A stretch of 60,720 bases of DNA from Pseudoflavonifractor phocaeensis (GCF_016901955.1 NZ_JACJLC010000012.1:1-60720), one strand, 5' to 3'; shown: positions 8,097 to 16,643, counted from the first letter of the stretch. The notes: generated by a model from the letters alone, not told the origin. A program made the numbers and translations.

Positions 8097-10300
8097 TCCT
8101 TCATCTGGGCCAGCCGCCAGCGCAGGCCGGAATACCGCCGCTGCTGGCGGTCGTTGGCGGTCATGCGGGCCACTACCTCATCGTCTCCCACCAGGATGAG
8201 CAGCTCCCGGGCCCGGGTGATGGCGGTATACAGCACTCCCCGGGTGAGCAGCATGGGTACTCCGTCGCTCACCGAAAGGATCACTGCCCGGTACTCGCTG
8301 CCCTGGGCCTTGTGGACGGTGATGGCATAGGCGGGCTCCAGTTCTACCAGCATCTCCGGGGTGTACTCCACCACCCGGCCCTCAAAATCCACGGTGACGG
8401 TCTGTTCCCGATTGTCCACCGAGATGATCTGGCCGATGTCCCCGTTGAACATGCCCAAGCCGCTGTCAGCCCCGTCCCGCCAAAGCACGTCGTAGTTGTT
8501 GCGCACCTGCATGACCCGGTCTCCCTGGCGAAACACGTACTCTCCGAACCGCCGCTCCGGCTTGTCCGGTCCCGGCGGGTTCACCGCCTCCTGGATGGCA
8601 CGGTTCAGACTGGCAGTGCCCGCCACCCGCTTGCGGGTGGGAGAGAGCACCTGGATCTGGTCGGCGGGAATGCCCATATTGTCGGGCAGCCGGGTCTGGA
8701 TCAGCTCGATGATGGTCTCCGCCGCCCTGGCCGGGTCCTTCCGCCGGAGGAAAAAGAAGTCCTTCTTGTTCGCCCGCAGGTCGGGCAGGATGCCCTGGTT
8801 CACCTGGTGGGCGTTGCGGACGATGGCGCTCTCCGCCGCCTGGCGGAAGATCTCCGTCAGACGCACCATAGGGATGGCCCCGGAGCGGATCAGGTCGGAA
8901 AACAGGTTGCCCGGTCCCACGCTGGGCAGCTGGTCCGGGTCCCCCACCAGGATGAGCCGGCAGCTGTCCCGCAGGGCGGACAACAGCCCCTGCATAAGCA
9001 CGATGTCCACCATGGAGGTCTCGTCCACGATGACGGCGTCCGCCTTCAGGGGGTCGTCCTCCCCGTGGGAGAACACCAGCTTACCGGACCGAGGGTCATA
9101 TTTCGTCTCCAGCAGCCGGTGGATGGTGTACCCCTCCGCCCCGCACAGCTCCCCCAGCCGCTTGGCCGCCCGGCCGGTGGGGGCCGCCAGAGCGGTTTCC
9201 AGTCCCAGCTGGTCAAAGAGGGCCAGCACCCCCCGGAGGGATGTGGTCTTGCCGGTACCCGGGCCGCCGGTGAGGAGCATCACCTGGCTGGTGGCCGCCA
9301 GGGCCACCGCCTCCCGCTGCTGGGGTGCGTATACGATGCCCTGCTCGGCCTGGATGCGGTCGATAAGCGCATCCAGTTGGTGGGGAGCCACCAGCTCCCC
9401 CCTGGCCATCTCGGTAAGCCGCCAGGCCACATACTGCTCGGCCTCGTACAGGTCGTGGAGGTAGATCCCCTCCTCCCCCGCCACCTGTTCCTGGATCACC
9501 TCGCCCCGCTCCAGCAGGGCCTCCAGGGCGTCCTCCAGCTCGTCGGTCTCCAGACCGATGAGCTGGGCGGTGGCGGGGAGCAGCTTCCGCCGGGGCAGGA
9601 AGGCATGACCGTTATCCAGATTGTAGGACAGCTCGTGGAGGAGAGCGGCCACCATCCGCTGGGGGTCGTCCCCCTCCATGCCCATGGACAGGGCCAGGGC
9701 GTCGGCGGTGGAGAACTCCACCCCCAGCTCTCCGTCCACCAGCAGGTAGGGATTGCCCCGGATGGTCTCCAGGGCCCGGTCCCCGAACCGGCGGTAGAGG
9801 GGCATGGCCAGCTGGAGAGGCACCTCATGCTCTCCCAGAAAGGCCAGCAGCCGCCGCATCCCCATCTGGGTGCGGAAATTCTCTCCGATAGTCAGGGCCT
9901 TTTTCCGGGTGATGCCCTTGATGCGGGTAAGCTGCTCCGGGTGCTCCTCCAGAATGGTGAGGGCCTCCTCCCCGAACTCCTCCACCATCCGCCGGGCGGT
10001 GGCCGCCCCGATGCCCCGGACGGCCCCGGAGGAGAGGTAGTCGAAAATGGCCTTGGCGCCGGCGGGCAGCCGCCGCTCCACCGCTTCGGCCTTGAACTGC
10101 TCTCCGTAGGAGGCGTGACGGCCCCAGGTCCCCTGGACGGAGATGCCCTCTCCGGGGGCCACCCCGGGCATGCAGCCCACCACCGTCACCAAAGCCCCGT
10201 CTCCCACGTCAAGACGGAGCACCGTGTAGCCGTTCTCCTCGTTCTGGTAGATCACGGCTGACACGGTGCCCTGGATGTAAGTCTGTTCCGTTTCCTGCAT
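8093..10300 (-). CDS. recD2: RecD2-type ATP-dependent 5'-3' DNA helicase
   Basis: RecD2 is a superfamily 1B helicase of bacteria without RecBC. The 735-residue protein has an N-terminal OB/HhH region (RGIGAATARRMVEEFG and IKGITRKKAL, about residues 95-135), Walker A GGPGTGKT at 345-352, the DET of Walker B at 426-428, GDPDQLPSVGPGN and the C-terminal AYAITVHKAQGSEY motif VI. The ATG at 10300 has a GAAGGAGGGG site. The stop codon TAG lies inside a REP end (8093-8095). It is the last gene of a minus-strand group with the two small genes upstream. Confidence 0.94.
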   Translation of the reverse strand: MQETEQTYIQGTVSAVIYQNEENGYTVLRLDVGDGALVTVVGCMPGVAPGEGISVQGTWGRHASYGEQFKAEAVERRLPAGAKAIFDYLSSGAVRGIGAATARRMVEEFGEEALTILEEHPEQLTRIKGITRKKALTIGENFRTQMGMRRLLAFLGEHEVPLQLAMPLYRRFGDRALETIRGNPYLLVDGELGVEFSTADALALSMGMEGDDPQRMVAALLHELSYNLDNGHAFLPRRKLLPATAQLIGLETDELEDALEALLERGEVIQEQVAGEEGIYLHDLYEAEQYVAWRLTEMARGELVAPHQLDALIDRIQAEQGIVYAPQQREAVALAATSQVMLLTGGPGTGKTTSLRGVLALFDQLGLETALAAPTGRAAKRLGELCGAEGYTIHRLLETKYDPRSGKLVFSHGEDDPLKADAVIVDETSMVDIVLMQGLLSALRDSCRLILVGDPDQLPSVGPGNLFSDLIRSGAIPMVRLTEIFRQAAESAIVRNAHQVNQGILPDLRANKKDFFFLRRKDPARAAETIIELIQTRLPDNMGIPADQIQVLSPTRKRVAGTASLNRAIQEAVNPPGPDKPERRFGEYVFRQGDRVMQVRNNYDVLWRDGADSGLGMFNGDIGQIISVDNREQTVTVDFEGRVVEYTPEMLVELEPAYAITVHKAQGSEYRAVILSVSDGVPMLLTRGVLYTAITRARELLILVGDDEVVARMTANDRQQRRYSGLRWRLAQMKE

Positions 10301-10363
10301 GGCCGCCCCTCCTTCGATTCAGGGATATCATACCATCTGGAACCGGTTTTGTCGAATGGTTTT

Positions 10364-10711
10364 CTAATGTGCCTGGGTCAGATAGGCCCCCAGCTGCCCT
10401 GCTGGGCAGAGCACCACGTCGGTGGCGTCGGCCAGCAGGGCGGCGGCCACCGCCTTCCCCGCCGGGTCCAGTCCTCCGTCGGCGATGACGATGGTACCCT
10501 GGAGCAGGCCGTTTTTCCGCAGCCAAAGCAGACCCTTCACCGTGTGCTCCAGCCCATCCCCTGTTCCCGACGCGGGGGTGACCGTATACACCGGACCGTC
10601 CCCCAGGCCGGGGGTCAGCAGCCTGCCCAGCAGCAGCCACCCCAGGCCCAGCAGACCCAGGGCGGACAGAAGGGCCAGGATCCCCTGTAACAGCTCATTC
10701 AAGCCCCTCAC
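10364..10711 (-). CDS. Small membrane-anchored protein of unknown function
   Basis: The 115-residue product has one N-terminal hydrophobic segment (about residues 5-30) followed by a soluble domain of about 80 residues with VYTVTPASGTGDGLEHTVKG and IVIADGGLDPAGKAV. The alternating strands and helices look like a small Rossmann-like fold, and the phrase IVIADGGLD recalls nucleotide- or sugar-handling folds, but I do not recognise the family. Translation probably starts at GTG 10711 behind GGATGGAG. It lies between a putative exporter gene (37 bases upstream) and recD2 (63 bases downstream). Confidence 0.7.
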   Translation of the reverse strand: MRGLNELLQGILALLSALGLLGLGWLLLGRLLTPGLGDGPVYTVTPASGTGDGLEHTVKGLLWLRKNGLLQGTIVIADGGLDPAGKAVAAALLADATDVVLCPAGQLGAYLTQAH

Positions 10712-10748
10712 CTCCGCTCCATCCTATGCGGCGGAGGGAAAAAGGGAC

Positions 10749-11249
10749 TCAGCCCCCCACGGTGGACACCACGACGCCGGTGGCAAAGGTCATGATAAGC
10801 CCGGCGGTGATCACCCCAAGGAAAATGGAGGGCAGGGCCTTCCGCAGGGGCATGTTCAGGAAGGAGGCCACCAGAGCCCCGGTCCAGGCCCCGGTGCCCG
10901 GCAGGGGGATGGCTACGAAGAGCCACAGTCCAATATACTTATACCGGGTCACCTTCTGGCCCTTCAGGTGGGCCTTCCGCTCCAGCTTGTCCACCACCTC
11001 GTTGAGCCTGGGGGACTTGCGGCGCATCCATAAAAAGATCCGCCGGATGTATACGATGATAAAGGGGATGGGCAGCATATTGCCAATGATGGCGGCCAGC
11101 AGAGCCTCCCCCAGCGGCAGGCCCAGGGCCGTGCCGAAGGGCACCCCGCCCCGCAGCTCGATGACGGGTACCATGGAAACCAGCATGGTAAACAGGACCT
11201 CTCCAAAATTGGTGGAGGTCAGCCACTGCAGCAGATCCAAATCAAACAC
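10749..11249 (-). CDS. COG2426 family small multidrug-export-like membrane protein
   Basis: This 166-residue protein has about four membrane segments and matches the pattern of the Sm_multidrug_ex family: a start with PVIELRGGVPFG, then GNMLPIPFIIVYIRR, and a late GLWLFVAIPLPGTGAWTGAL. The family name comes from weak links to drug export; its true substrate is not known. Start is GTG at 11249 with only a weak upstream site, so an internal TTG is possible. First gene of the group ending in recD2. Confidence 0.85.
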   Translation of the reverse strand: MFDLDLLQWLTSTNFGEVLFTMLVSMVPVIELRGGVPFGTALGLPLGEALLAAIIGNMLPIPFIIVYIRRIFLWMRRKSPRLNEVVDKLERKAHLKGQKVTRYKYIGLWLFVAIPLPGTGAWTGALVASFLNMPLRKALPSIFLGVITAGLIMTFATGVVVSTVGG

Positions 11250-11300
11250 CTCACAGTCTGATTTTTTATTATATCACAAGACCTGAGAAAAAACAGGCTT

Positions 11301-11350
11301 AAATTCATTTTTGTTAGACGGTACAAAATTCATTTTTGTTAGACGGTACA
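11301..11350. repeat. Perfect tandem duplication of a 25-base unit upstream of pyrE
   Basis: Two identical 25-base units stand head to tail at 11301-11325 and 11326-11350. Each holds ATTCATTTTTGTTAGACGG and is AT-rich compared with its surroundings. The second copy ends six bases before the -35 hexamer of the pyrE promoter. The layout would suit an activator or repressor binding twice, or a recent duplication. No known PyrR or purine box is present. Confidence 0.9.
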
Positions 11351-11355
11351 AGCCC

Positions 11356-11384
11356 TTGTCCCGTTCCCCTATCAGTGGTATAAT
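11356..11384 (+). promoter_or_regulatory. pyrE promoter
   Basis: TTGTCC (11356-11361) and TATAAT (11379-11384) are separated by 17 bases. Transcription would start near 11391, leaving a leader of about 27 bases, too short for an attenuator. Control would therefore have to act on initiation, perhaps through the tandem repeat just upstream. Confidence 0.8.
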
Positions 11385-11417
11385 ATTTTGACTATTTTGG
11401 GAAGCGAGGTTTTTGAC

Positions 11418-12089
11418 ATGACCTACAAGGAAGAATTCATCACCTTCATGGTGCGCTCCGGCGTGCTTACCTTTGGAGATTTCACCACCAAATCCGGCCG
11501 CAAGACCCCCTACTTCATCAACACCGGCAACTACAAGACGGGCGCTCAGGCCGCCAAGCTGGGAGACTATTACGCCGCCTGCATCCAGGAGAACCTGCCC
11601 GAGGGCGTGACCTGCCTGTTTGGGCCCGCCTACAAGGGCATCCCCCTGGCGGTCACCGCCGCCGCCTCCCTCTACCGCAACTATGACCGTGACCTGCCCT
11701 ACTGCTTCAACCGCAAGGAGGCCAAGGATCACGGCGAGGGCGGCTCCATGGTGGGCTACAAGCCCCAGGACGGGGACGATGTGGTCATCGTGGAGGATGT
11801 GGTCACCGCCGGCACTGCTGTCCGGGAGACCATTGAGCTCTTCAAGCATGTAGCCGACGTCCATATGAAGGCGCTTATCGTCTCCGTGGACCGGATGGAG
11901 CGGGGCACCAAGGATTGCTCTACCCTGGATGAGCTGCGGGAGGACTACGGCATTTCCGTCTACCCCATCGTCACCGTCAAGGAGATCATCGCCTTCCTCC
12001 ACAACCGGGAGATCGACGGCAAGGTGTATATCGACGACGAGATGAAGGGCAAAATGGAGGCCTATCTGAAGGAGTACGGCGCCCGGTAA
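11418..12089 (+). CDS. pyrE: Orotate phosphoribosyltransferase
   Basis: PyrE converts orotate and PRPP to orotidine 5'-phosphate. The 223-residue protein has the FTTKSGRKTPYFINTG segment near residue 20 and the PRPP loop VVIVEDVVTAGTAVRE (about residues 125-140), plus the mobile loop FNRKEAKDHGEGG. ATG 11418 is chosen over an upstream ATG at 11388 because of the GCGAGGT site and because 11388 would lie at or before the predicted transcript start. It stands alone, apart from the pyrC-F-K-D operon about 37 kb away. Confidence 0.95.
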   Translation: MTYKEEFITFMVRSGVLTFGDFTTKSGRKTPYFINTGNYKTGAQAAKLGDYYAACIQENLPEGVTCLFGPAYKGIPLAVTAAASLYRNYDRDLPYCFNRKEAKDHGEGGSMVGYKPQDGDDVVIVEDVVTAGTAVRETIELFKHVADVHMKALIVSVDRMERGTKDCSTLDELREDYGISVYPIVTVKEIIAFLHNREIDGKVYIDDEMKGKMEAYLKEYGAR

Positions 12090-12093
12090 CAGG

Positions 12094-12160
12094 CGGGATG
12101 ATGTGGGCATCTCCCCTATGGTCGTTTTACTTGTACGGGGCGGATGCCCTCATCTTCCCG
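12094..12160. repeat. Degenerate inverted REP pair after pyrE
   Basis: Two weak units face each other: one ending TCTCCCCTA (12094-12118) and one beginning GTACGGGGCGGATG (12133-12160). Each has a short GATG/CATC stem. They resemble the GTAGGGGC...GCCCG family but carry several changes, so the assignment is tentative. Nothing else is seen in the 100-base gap apart from the radC ribosome binding site. Confidence 0.4.
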
Positions 12161-12191
12161 TCCCCATTTGGTTGAAAAAGGAGGCTCGGCC

Positions 12192-12866
12192 ATGGGCGCT
12201 CACGACGGCCACCGCCAGCGGCTGAAAACTGAATTTCTGGTCCGGCCGGACTCCTTTCCCGACCACAAGCTGCTGGAGCTTCTGCTGTTCTACGCCAACC
12301 CCCGCAGCGACACCAATCCCCTGGCCCATGAGCTGATAGAACGGTTCGGCTCCCTGGCGGGGATTCTGGACGCCACCCCGGAGGAGCTGCAAAAGGTCAA
12401 GGGGGTGGGGGAGCACGCCGCCGTCCTCTTCAAGGCGGCCAAGGAGCTGGCGGGCCGCTACCTGGCCGCCCGCACCAGTATGGACGAGATCGCCCGGAAC
12501 AGCAAGGACTACTACCAGATCCTCCGTCCCCACTTCTTCGGGGCCCGAAACGAGCAGGTCTGCCTGCTTTGCCTGGATGGCAAGCGCAAGGTACTGGGGG
12601 TACGCAAGCTGGGCGAGGGCAACGTCAACGCTGTCCATGTCACCACCCGCCTCATCGCCGAGGCCGCCCTTTCCCTTAACGCCTCCGCCGTGGTGCTGGC
12701 CCACAACCATGTGTCTGGCATCGCCCTCCCCTCGGACGACGACGTGGCCACCACCCGGAGCCTGGCCCCCTTTCTGGCCCGGATGGGGGTGGAGCTTTTG
12801 GACCACGTGATTTTCGTGGACGACGATATGGTATCCCTTCGGGACAGCGGATTTTATCAGCCCTAG
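12192..12866 (+). CDS. radC: RadC family JAMM-domain protein
   Basis: The 224-residue protein has an N-terminal helix-hairpin-helix part (KGVGEHAAVLFKAAKEL, about residues 74-90) and a C-terminal JAMM/MPN domain with the metal motif HNHVSGIALPSDDD near residues 176-189. Despite the name, RadC proteins have no proven repair role. Start ATG 12192 has an AAGGAGG site seven bases upstream; in-frame codons further upstream lack one. A terminator follows the stop directly, so it seems to be transcribed alone or with pyrE. Confidence 0.93.
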   Translation: MGAHDGHRQRLKTEFLVRPDSFPDHKLLELLLFYANPRSDTNPLAHELIERFGSLAGILDATPEELQKVKGVGEHAAVLFKAAKELAGRYLAARTSMDEIARNSKDYYQILRPHFFGARNEQVCLLCLDGKRKVLGVRKLGEGNVNAVHVTTRLIAEAALSLNASAVVLAHNHVSGIALPSDDDVATTRSLAPFLARMGVELLDHVIFVDDDMVSLRDSGFYQP

Positions 12867-12892
12867 GGCGGGGAAATTCCCCGCCCTTTTTT
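12866..12892 (+). terminator. Intrinsic terminator of radC
   Basis: A 10-bp stem GGGCGGGGAA/TTCCCCGCCC begins at the last base of the radC stop codon and is followed by six T. It separates radC from the SOS-controlled uvrB promoter. Confidence 0.93.
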
Positions 12893-12903
12893 CTCCCCGG
12901 CAG

Positions 12904-12932
12904 TTGCATTAGAACATTTGTTTTGATACAAT
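12904..12932 (+). promoter_or_regulatory. uvrB promoter with LexA (SOS) box in the spacer
   Basis: TTGCAT (12904-12909) and TACAAT (12927-12932) are 17 bases apart. In the spacer GAACATTTGTTT (12912-12923) matches the Firmicute SOS box GAAC-N4-GTTC at all but one half-site base. LexA bound there would block polymerase. uvrB is a classic SOS gene in this phylum, which supports the reading. Confidence 0.85.
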
Positions 12933-12951
12933 ACCCTTACGAGGTGATGGT

Positions 12952-14913
12952 ATGCCCAAGTTTGAAGTGGTCAGCGAATACAAGCCCGCCGGTGACCAGC
13001 CCCAGGCCATCGCCGCCCTGGCGGCGGGCATTGAAAACGGTTTGGACGAACAGACCCTGCTGGGGGTCACCGGCTCGGGCAAGACCTTCACCATGGCCAA
13101 GGTCATCGAGGCGGTGCAGCGGCCCACCCTGGTACTGGCCCACAACAAGACCCTGGCCGCCCAGCTGTGCGCCGAGTTCAAGGAGTTTTTCCCCCACAAC
13201 GCGGTGGAATACTTCGTGTCCTACTACGACTACTACCAGCCCGAGGCCTACATCCCTCACACCGACACCTTTATCGAAAAGGACTCTGCCATCAACGAGG
13301 AGATTGACCGGCTGCGGCTGGCGGCCACCGCCTCCCTGATGGAACGGCGGGACGTGATCGTGGTGTCCTCGGTGTCCTGCATCTACGGGCTGGGCGAGCC
13401 GGAGGACTTTGCCAAGATGATGGTCTCTCTCCGGGTGGGGGCCACCCTGGAGCGGGACGAGCTGCTGCGCCGGCTGGTTGATATCCGCTACGAACGCAAC
13501 GACATCGCCTTTGAGCGCAATATGTTTCGAGTCCGGGGGGATACGGTGGAGATCTTCCCAGCCTACTGGAAGGATTCCGCTATCCGGGTAGAGTTCTTTG
13601 GGGACGAGATCGACCGGATCTCCGAGATCAACGTGGTCACCGGCGCCCCCATCCGGCGGCTCACCACCATCCCCATCTGGCCCGCTACCCACTATGTCAC
13701 CCCCAAGGAAAAGATGGATGCCGCCGTCCAGGAGATCTACAAGGAGCTGGAGGAGCGGGTGGCCTTCTTCGAGAAGGAGGGCAAGCTCATCGAGGCCCAG
13801 CGCATCAAGCAGCGCACCATGTACGACGTGGAGATGATGCAGGAGCTGGGCTACTGCACCGGCATCGAGAACTACTCCCGGGTCATCGAGGGCCGCCCCG
13901 CCGGGGCGCCCCCCCACACCCTGCTGGACTACTTCCCCAAGGATTTCGTCCTCTTTATTGACGAGAGCCACGTCACCCTCCCCCAGGTGCGGGCCATGTA
14001 CAACGGCGACCGGGCCCGCAAGACCTCCCTGGTGGACTACGGCTTCCGCCTCCCCTGTGCCTTCGACAACCGGCCCCTGAAATTTGAGGAGTTCCAGACC
14101 CGGCTCAACCAGGTGGTGTACGTCTCCGCCACCCCCGGGGAGTACGAGCGGGAGCGCTCCGGACAGATCGTGGAGCAGGTGATCCGCCCCACCGGCCTGC
14201 TGGACCCCCGCATCGAGGTGCGGCCGGTGGAGGGCCAGATCGACGACCTCATCGGGGAGATCAACGACCGCACCACCCGCAAGGAGCGGATCCTGGTCAC
14301 CACCCTCACCAAGAAGATGGCGGAGGACTTGACCGCCTATCTCACCAACGCGGGCATCAAGGTGCGCTATATGCACCACGATATCGACACCATCGAGCGC
14401 ATGGAGATCATCCGGGACCTGCGGCTGGGCACCTTCGACGTGCTGGTGGGCATCAACCTGCTGCGAGAGGGCCTGGACCTGCCGGAGGTCTCCCTGGTGG
14501 CCATCCTGGACGCCGACAAGGAGGGCTTCCTCCGCTCCGAGACCTCTCTCATCCAGACCATCGGCCGGGCCGCCAGAAACGCCCAGGGCCTGGTGGTCAT
14601 GTACGCCGATACCATCACCCCCTCCATGCGCCGGGCCATCGACGAGACCGAGCGCCGCCGGGCCAAACAGGACGCCTTCAACCAGGAGCATGGCATCGTG
14701 CCCAAGACGGTCATCAAGTCGGTCCGGGATGTCATTGACCTGTCGGAGGACAAGGGCGAGCTGCCCCACTCCAAAAAGGCCCTGTCCAAAAAGGAAAAAG
14801 AGGCCGCCATTGCCAAGCTGGAGAAAGAAATGCGGGAGGCCAGCAAGCGGTTGGAATTCGAGTACGCTGCTGTACTGCGGGATCGCATCATCGAGCTGCG
14901 GGGCCAGGGGTGA
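12952..14913 (+). CDS. uvrB: UvrABC excinuclease subunit B
   Basis: UvrB is the damage-verifying helicase-like subunit of nucleotide excision repair. The 653-residue protein has Walker A GVTGSGKT (residues 38-45), the damage-clamping hairpin [12 protein letters not shown] (about 95-106), helicase motifs DESHVTLPQ and QTIGRAARN, and a C-terminal UVR motif ([17 protein letters not shown]) that contacts UvrC. The start has a GAGGTGATGG site. The stop TGA shares its A with the ATG of the RAYT gene (TGATG). uvrA follows 1.8 kb downstream on the same strand; uvrC is not in the window. Confidence 0.97.
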   Translation: MPKFEVVSEYKPAGDQPQAIAALAAGIENGLDEQTLLGVTGSGKTFTMAKVIEAVQRPTLVLAHNKTLAAQLCAEFKEFFPHNAVEYFVSYYDYYQPEAYIPHTDTFIEKDSAINEEIDRLRLAATASLMERRDVIVVSSVSCIYGLGEPEDFAKMMVSLRVGATLERDELLRRLVDIRYERNDIAFERNMFRVRGDTVEIFPAYWKDSAIRVEFFGDEIDRISEINVVTGAPIRRLTTIPIWPATHYVTPKEKMDAAVQEIYKELEERVAFFEKEGKLIEAQRIKQRTMYDVEMMQELGYCTGIENYSRVIEGRPAGAPPHTLLDYFPKDFVLFIDESHVTLPQVRAMYNGDRARKTSLVDYGFRLPCAFDNRPLKFEEFQTRLNQVVYVSATPGEYERERSGQIVEQVIRPTGLLDPRIEVRPVEGQIDDLIGEINDRTTRKERILVTTLTKKMAEDLTAYLTNAGIKVRYMHHDIDTIERMEIIRDLRLGTFDVLVGINLLREGLDLPEVSLVAILDADKEGFLRSETSLIQTIGRAARNAQGLVVMYADTITPSMRRAIDETERRRAKQDAFNQEHGIVPKTVIKSVRDVIDLSEDKGELPHSKKALSKKEKEAAIAKLEKEMREASKRLEFEYAAVLRDRIIELRGQG

Positions 14914-15413
14914 TGGAGGGGCCCGCCCGCAGGCCCAACCGCCTGCCCAAATTCGATTACAGCCAGGCGGGGTATTATTTTGTGACCATATGTATCAGAG
15001 AGCAACGTCACACGTTTTGGACGTCCGTAGGGGCGACCTGTGGTCGCCCGCCCCTCTCTCCCATCGGTCAGATTGTTGAGAGGGAGCTGGTCGCTCTGGG
15101 TCATGCCTATCCCACGGTATATTTGGACAAATACGTCATTATGCCAAACCATTTGCATCTGATCATCCGTCTCGAGGCCCCGAAGGACGGGCGACCACAG
15201 GTCGCCCCTACACTCTCCCGGGTGGTCCAACAATTCAAGGGTGCTGTCACAAAGGCGGCTGGCTTTCCCATCTGGCAAAAATCCTTCCACGACCACATCA
15301 TCCGCAATGAGCCCGACTATCTGCGCATCTGGCAATATATTGACACCAATCCCCTGAAATGGGAGCAGGACAGGTACTACACGCCCTCTGTTGACCATGC
15401 CCTGCAAGTCTGA
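14913..15413 (+). CDS. REP-associated tyrosine transposase (RAYT, Y1/HUH family)
   Basis: The 166-residue product matches RAYT/IS200-like Y1 transposases: YYFVTICIREQRHTF near the start, the HUH motif in MPNHLHLII (about residues 70-78), and the catalytic-tyrosine helix WQYIDTNPLKW near the C-terminus. RAYTs are usually single-copy host genes that recognise REP palindromes. Its ATG overlaps the uvrB stop, which suggests translational coupling. Two identical inverted REP palindromes lie inside the frame and encode loops SVGATCGRPP and DGRPQVAPT. All core motifs are intact, so the gene may be functional. There are no terminal repeats of an IS around it. Confidence 0.9.
   Translation: MEGPARRPNRLPKFDYSQAGYYFVTICIREQRHTFWTSVGATCGRPPLSPIGQIVERELVALGHAYPTVYLDKYVIMPNHLHLIIRLEAPKDGRPQVAPTLSRVVQQFKGAVTKAAGFPIWQKSFHDHIIRNEPDYLRIWQYIDTNPLKWEQDRYYTPSVDHALQV
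15027..15050 (+). repeat. REP palindrome, forward copy inside the RAYT gene
   Basis: The 24-base unit starts GTAGGGGCGACC, has loop TGT and ends GGTCGCCCG, giving a strong stem. It reads in frame as VGATCGRP. The reverse complement of the unit at 15188-15211 is identical at all 24 positions. Confidence 0.95.
15188..15211 (-). repeat. REP palindrome, inverted copy inside the RAYT gene
   Basis: This is an exact inverted copy of the unit at 15027-15050, reading CGGGCGACC...GCCCCTAC on the plus strand. It encodes GRPQVAPT in a loop just after the HUH motif. The two copies enclose the HUH-coding region. Confidence 0.95.
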
Positions 15414-15430
15414 AATGTGAGGTTTTTATC

Positions 15431-16444
15431 ATGAAGTACGTCACTTTGGGCAAAACTGGTCTCAAGGCCGCCGTGGTATCCTTCGGCGGCATTCCCATCC
15501 AGCGCTCCGATGCCGCCAACACCAAGGCGGTCGTGGACAAGCTGGAGCAGTACGGCATGAACTACATTGACACCGCCCGGGGCTACACCGTGTCCGAGGA
15601 ATACCTGGGGGCCGCCCTGGAGGGCCGCCGGGACAAGTTCATCCTGGCCACCAAGTCCATGGCCCGGGACAAGGAGTCCATGGCCCGGGACATCCAGACC
15701 AGCCTGAACAACCTGCGCACCGATCACATCGACGTCTACCAGATCCACAACCTGCCGGAAAAGCAGATCGACCAGGTCTTTGGCCCCGGCGGGGCATGGG
15801 AGGCCCTGGAGGAGGCCAAGGTCGCCGGGAAGGTGGGTCACCTGGGGGTCACCGCCCACAGCGCCGACGCTCTGGCCAAAATGGTGGAGCTCCACGGGGA
15901 CAAGATCGAGACCGTTATGTTCCCCTACAACATCGTGGAGAACCAGGGGGTGGAGACCCTGCAAAAGGCCAAGGCCCTGGGCATTGCCACCATCGCCATG
16001 AAGCCCCTGGCCGGCGGCAACCTGGAGGACTGGGAACTGGCCCTGAAGTACATCGCCGCCTCCGGGCTCATGGACATCTCCATCCCCGGCATGGGCTCCC
16101 CCGAGGAGGTGGACCGCAACGCCGCCGCGGCCGAACATTTCGGCCCCCTGACCCAGGAGGACCTGGACAAGTGCGAGGCCATCCGCAAGGAACTGGGCAC
16201 CCAGTTCTGCCGCCGGTGCGGCTACTGCGCCCCCTGCCCCAACGGCATCGACATCCCCCAGAACTTCCTCATGGCCAATTACGCCCGCCGGTACGGCCTG
16301 GCCGACTGGGCCAGGGCCCGGTACGACGCCATGCCCTACCACGCCGGCTCCTGCGTCCAGTGCGGGGCCTGCGAAAAGCGTTGCCCCTACCACCTGCCCA
16401 TCCGGGACATGCTGATGGATGTGGCCAAGGTGTTCGGCCGCTGA
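15431..16444 (+). CDS. Aldo/keto reductase with C-terminal [4Fe-4S] ferredoxin domain
   Basis: The 337-residue protein has an AKR barrel with the catalytic Asp and Tyr in NYIDTARGYTVSEEYLG, Lys in ILATKS and His in VYQIHN, then two cysteine clusters, CRRCGYCAPCPNGI and CVQCGACEKRCPY, near the C-terminus. Such Fe-S aldo/keto reductases are common in anaerobes; substrates are unknown, and the clusters suggest ferredoxin-linked rather than purely NADPH-linked chemistry. It starts 17 bases after the RAYT gene and is followed 1 base later by a small membrane-protein gene. Confidence 0.92.
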   Translation: MKYVTLGKTGLKAAVVSFGGIPIQRSDAANTKAVVDKLEQYGMNYIDTARGYTVSEEYLGAALEGRRDKFILATKSMARDKESMARDIQTSLNNLRTDHIDVYQIHNLPEKQIDQVFGPGGAWEALEEAKVAGKVGHLGVTAHSADALAKMVELHGDKIETVMFPYNIVENQGVETLQKAKALGIATIAMKPLAGGNLEDWELALKYIAASGLMDISIPGMGSPEEVDRNAAAAEHFGPLTQEDLDKCEAIRKELGTQFCRRCGYCAPCPNGIDIPQNFLMANYARRYGLADWARARYDAMPYHAGSCVQCGACEKRCPYHLPIRDMLMDVAKVFGR

Positions 16445-16445
16445 C

Positions 16446-16643
16446 ATGGGCCGGTGGGACTTGGACTGGGGCGTGCTGCTGACCATCTATGCCCCCTTCC
16501 TGCTGGGGCTGGCGGCCTTCGCCCTGATCTGCCTGGCCGCCTGGCCCAGGCCGCCCAAGTGGGTGCGCCTGCCCGCCGGGGCGCTGGGCGCCGCCCTTCT
16601 GCTGTGGGCCCTGTGGCACTTCATATTCCGCCCCCTGTTCTGA
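16446..16643 (+). CDS. Small two-helix membrane protein
   Basis: A 65-residue product with two hydrophobic segments (about residues 9-31 and 42-62) joined by a short basic loop [10 protein letters not shown] do not recognise the family. The ATG at 16446 is one base after the stop of the aldo/keto reductase, and 48 bases before uvrA, so it is probably co-transcribed and translated by coupling. Its position suggests a membrane partner of the reductase or merely a tolerated small ORF. Confidence 0.6.
   Translation: MGRWDLDWGVLLTIYAPFLLGLAAFALICLAAWPRPPKWVRLPAGALGAALLLWALWHFIFRPLF

Noticed and set aside
7793-10261. 822-codon plus-strand ORF
   Set aside because: It is the shadow of recD2 and crosses a terminator and the REP cluster; no ribosome site and no domain.
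11301-11350. CRISPR-like repeat
   Set aside because: The two 25-base units are directly adjacent with no spacer, there are only two, and no cas genes are in the window.
12094-12160. Riboswitch or attenuator before radC
   Set aside because: The paired segments look like worn REP units and have no T-run; no promoter was found that would place them in a radC leader.
14913-15413. Pseudogene or broken transposase
   Set aside because: Although REP copies lie inside, both keep the frame, and the HUH and tyrosine motifs are intact with a normal length.
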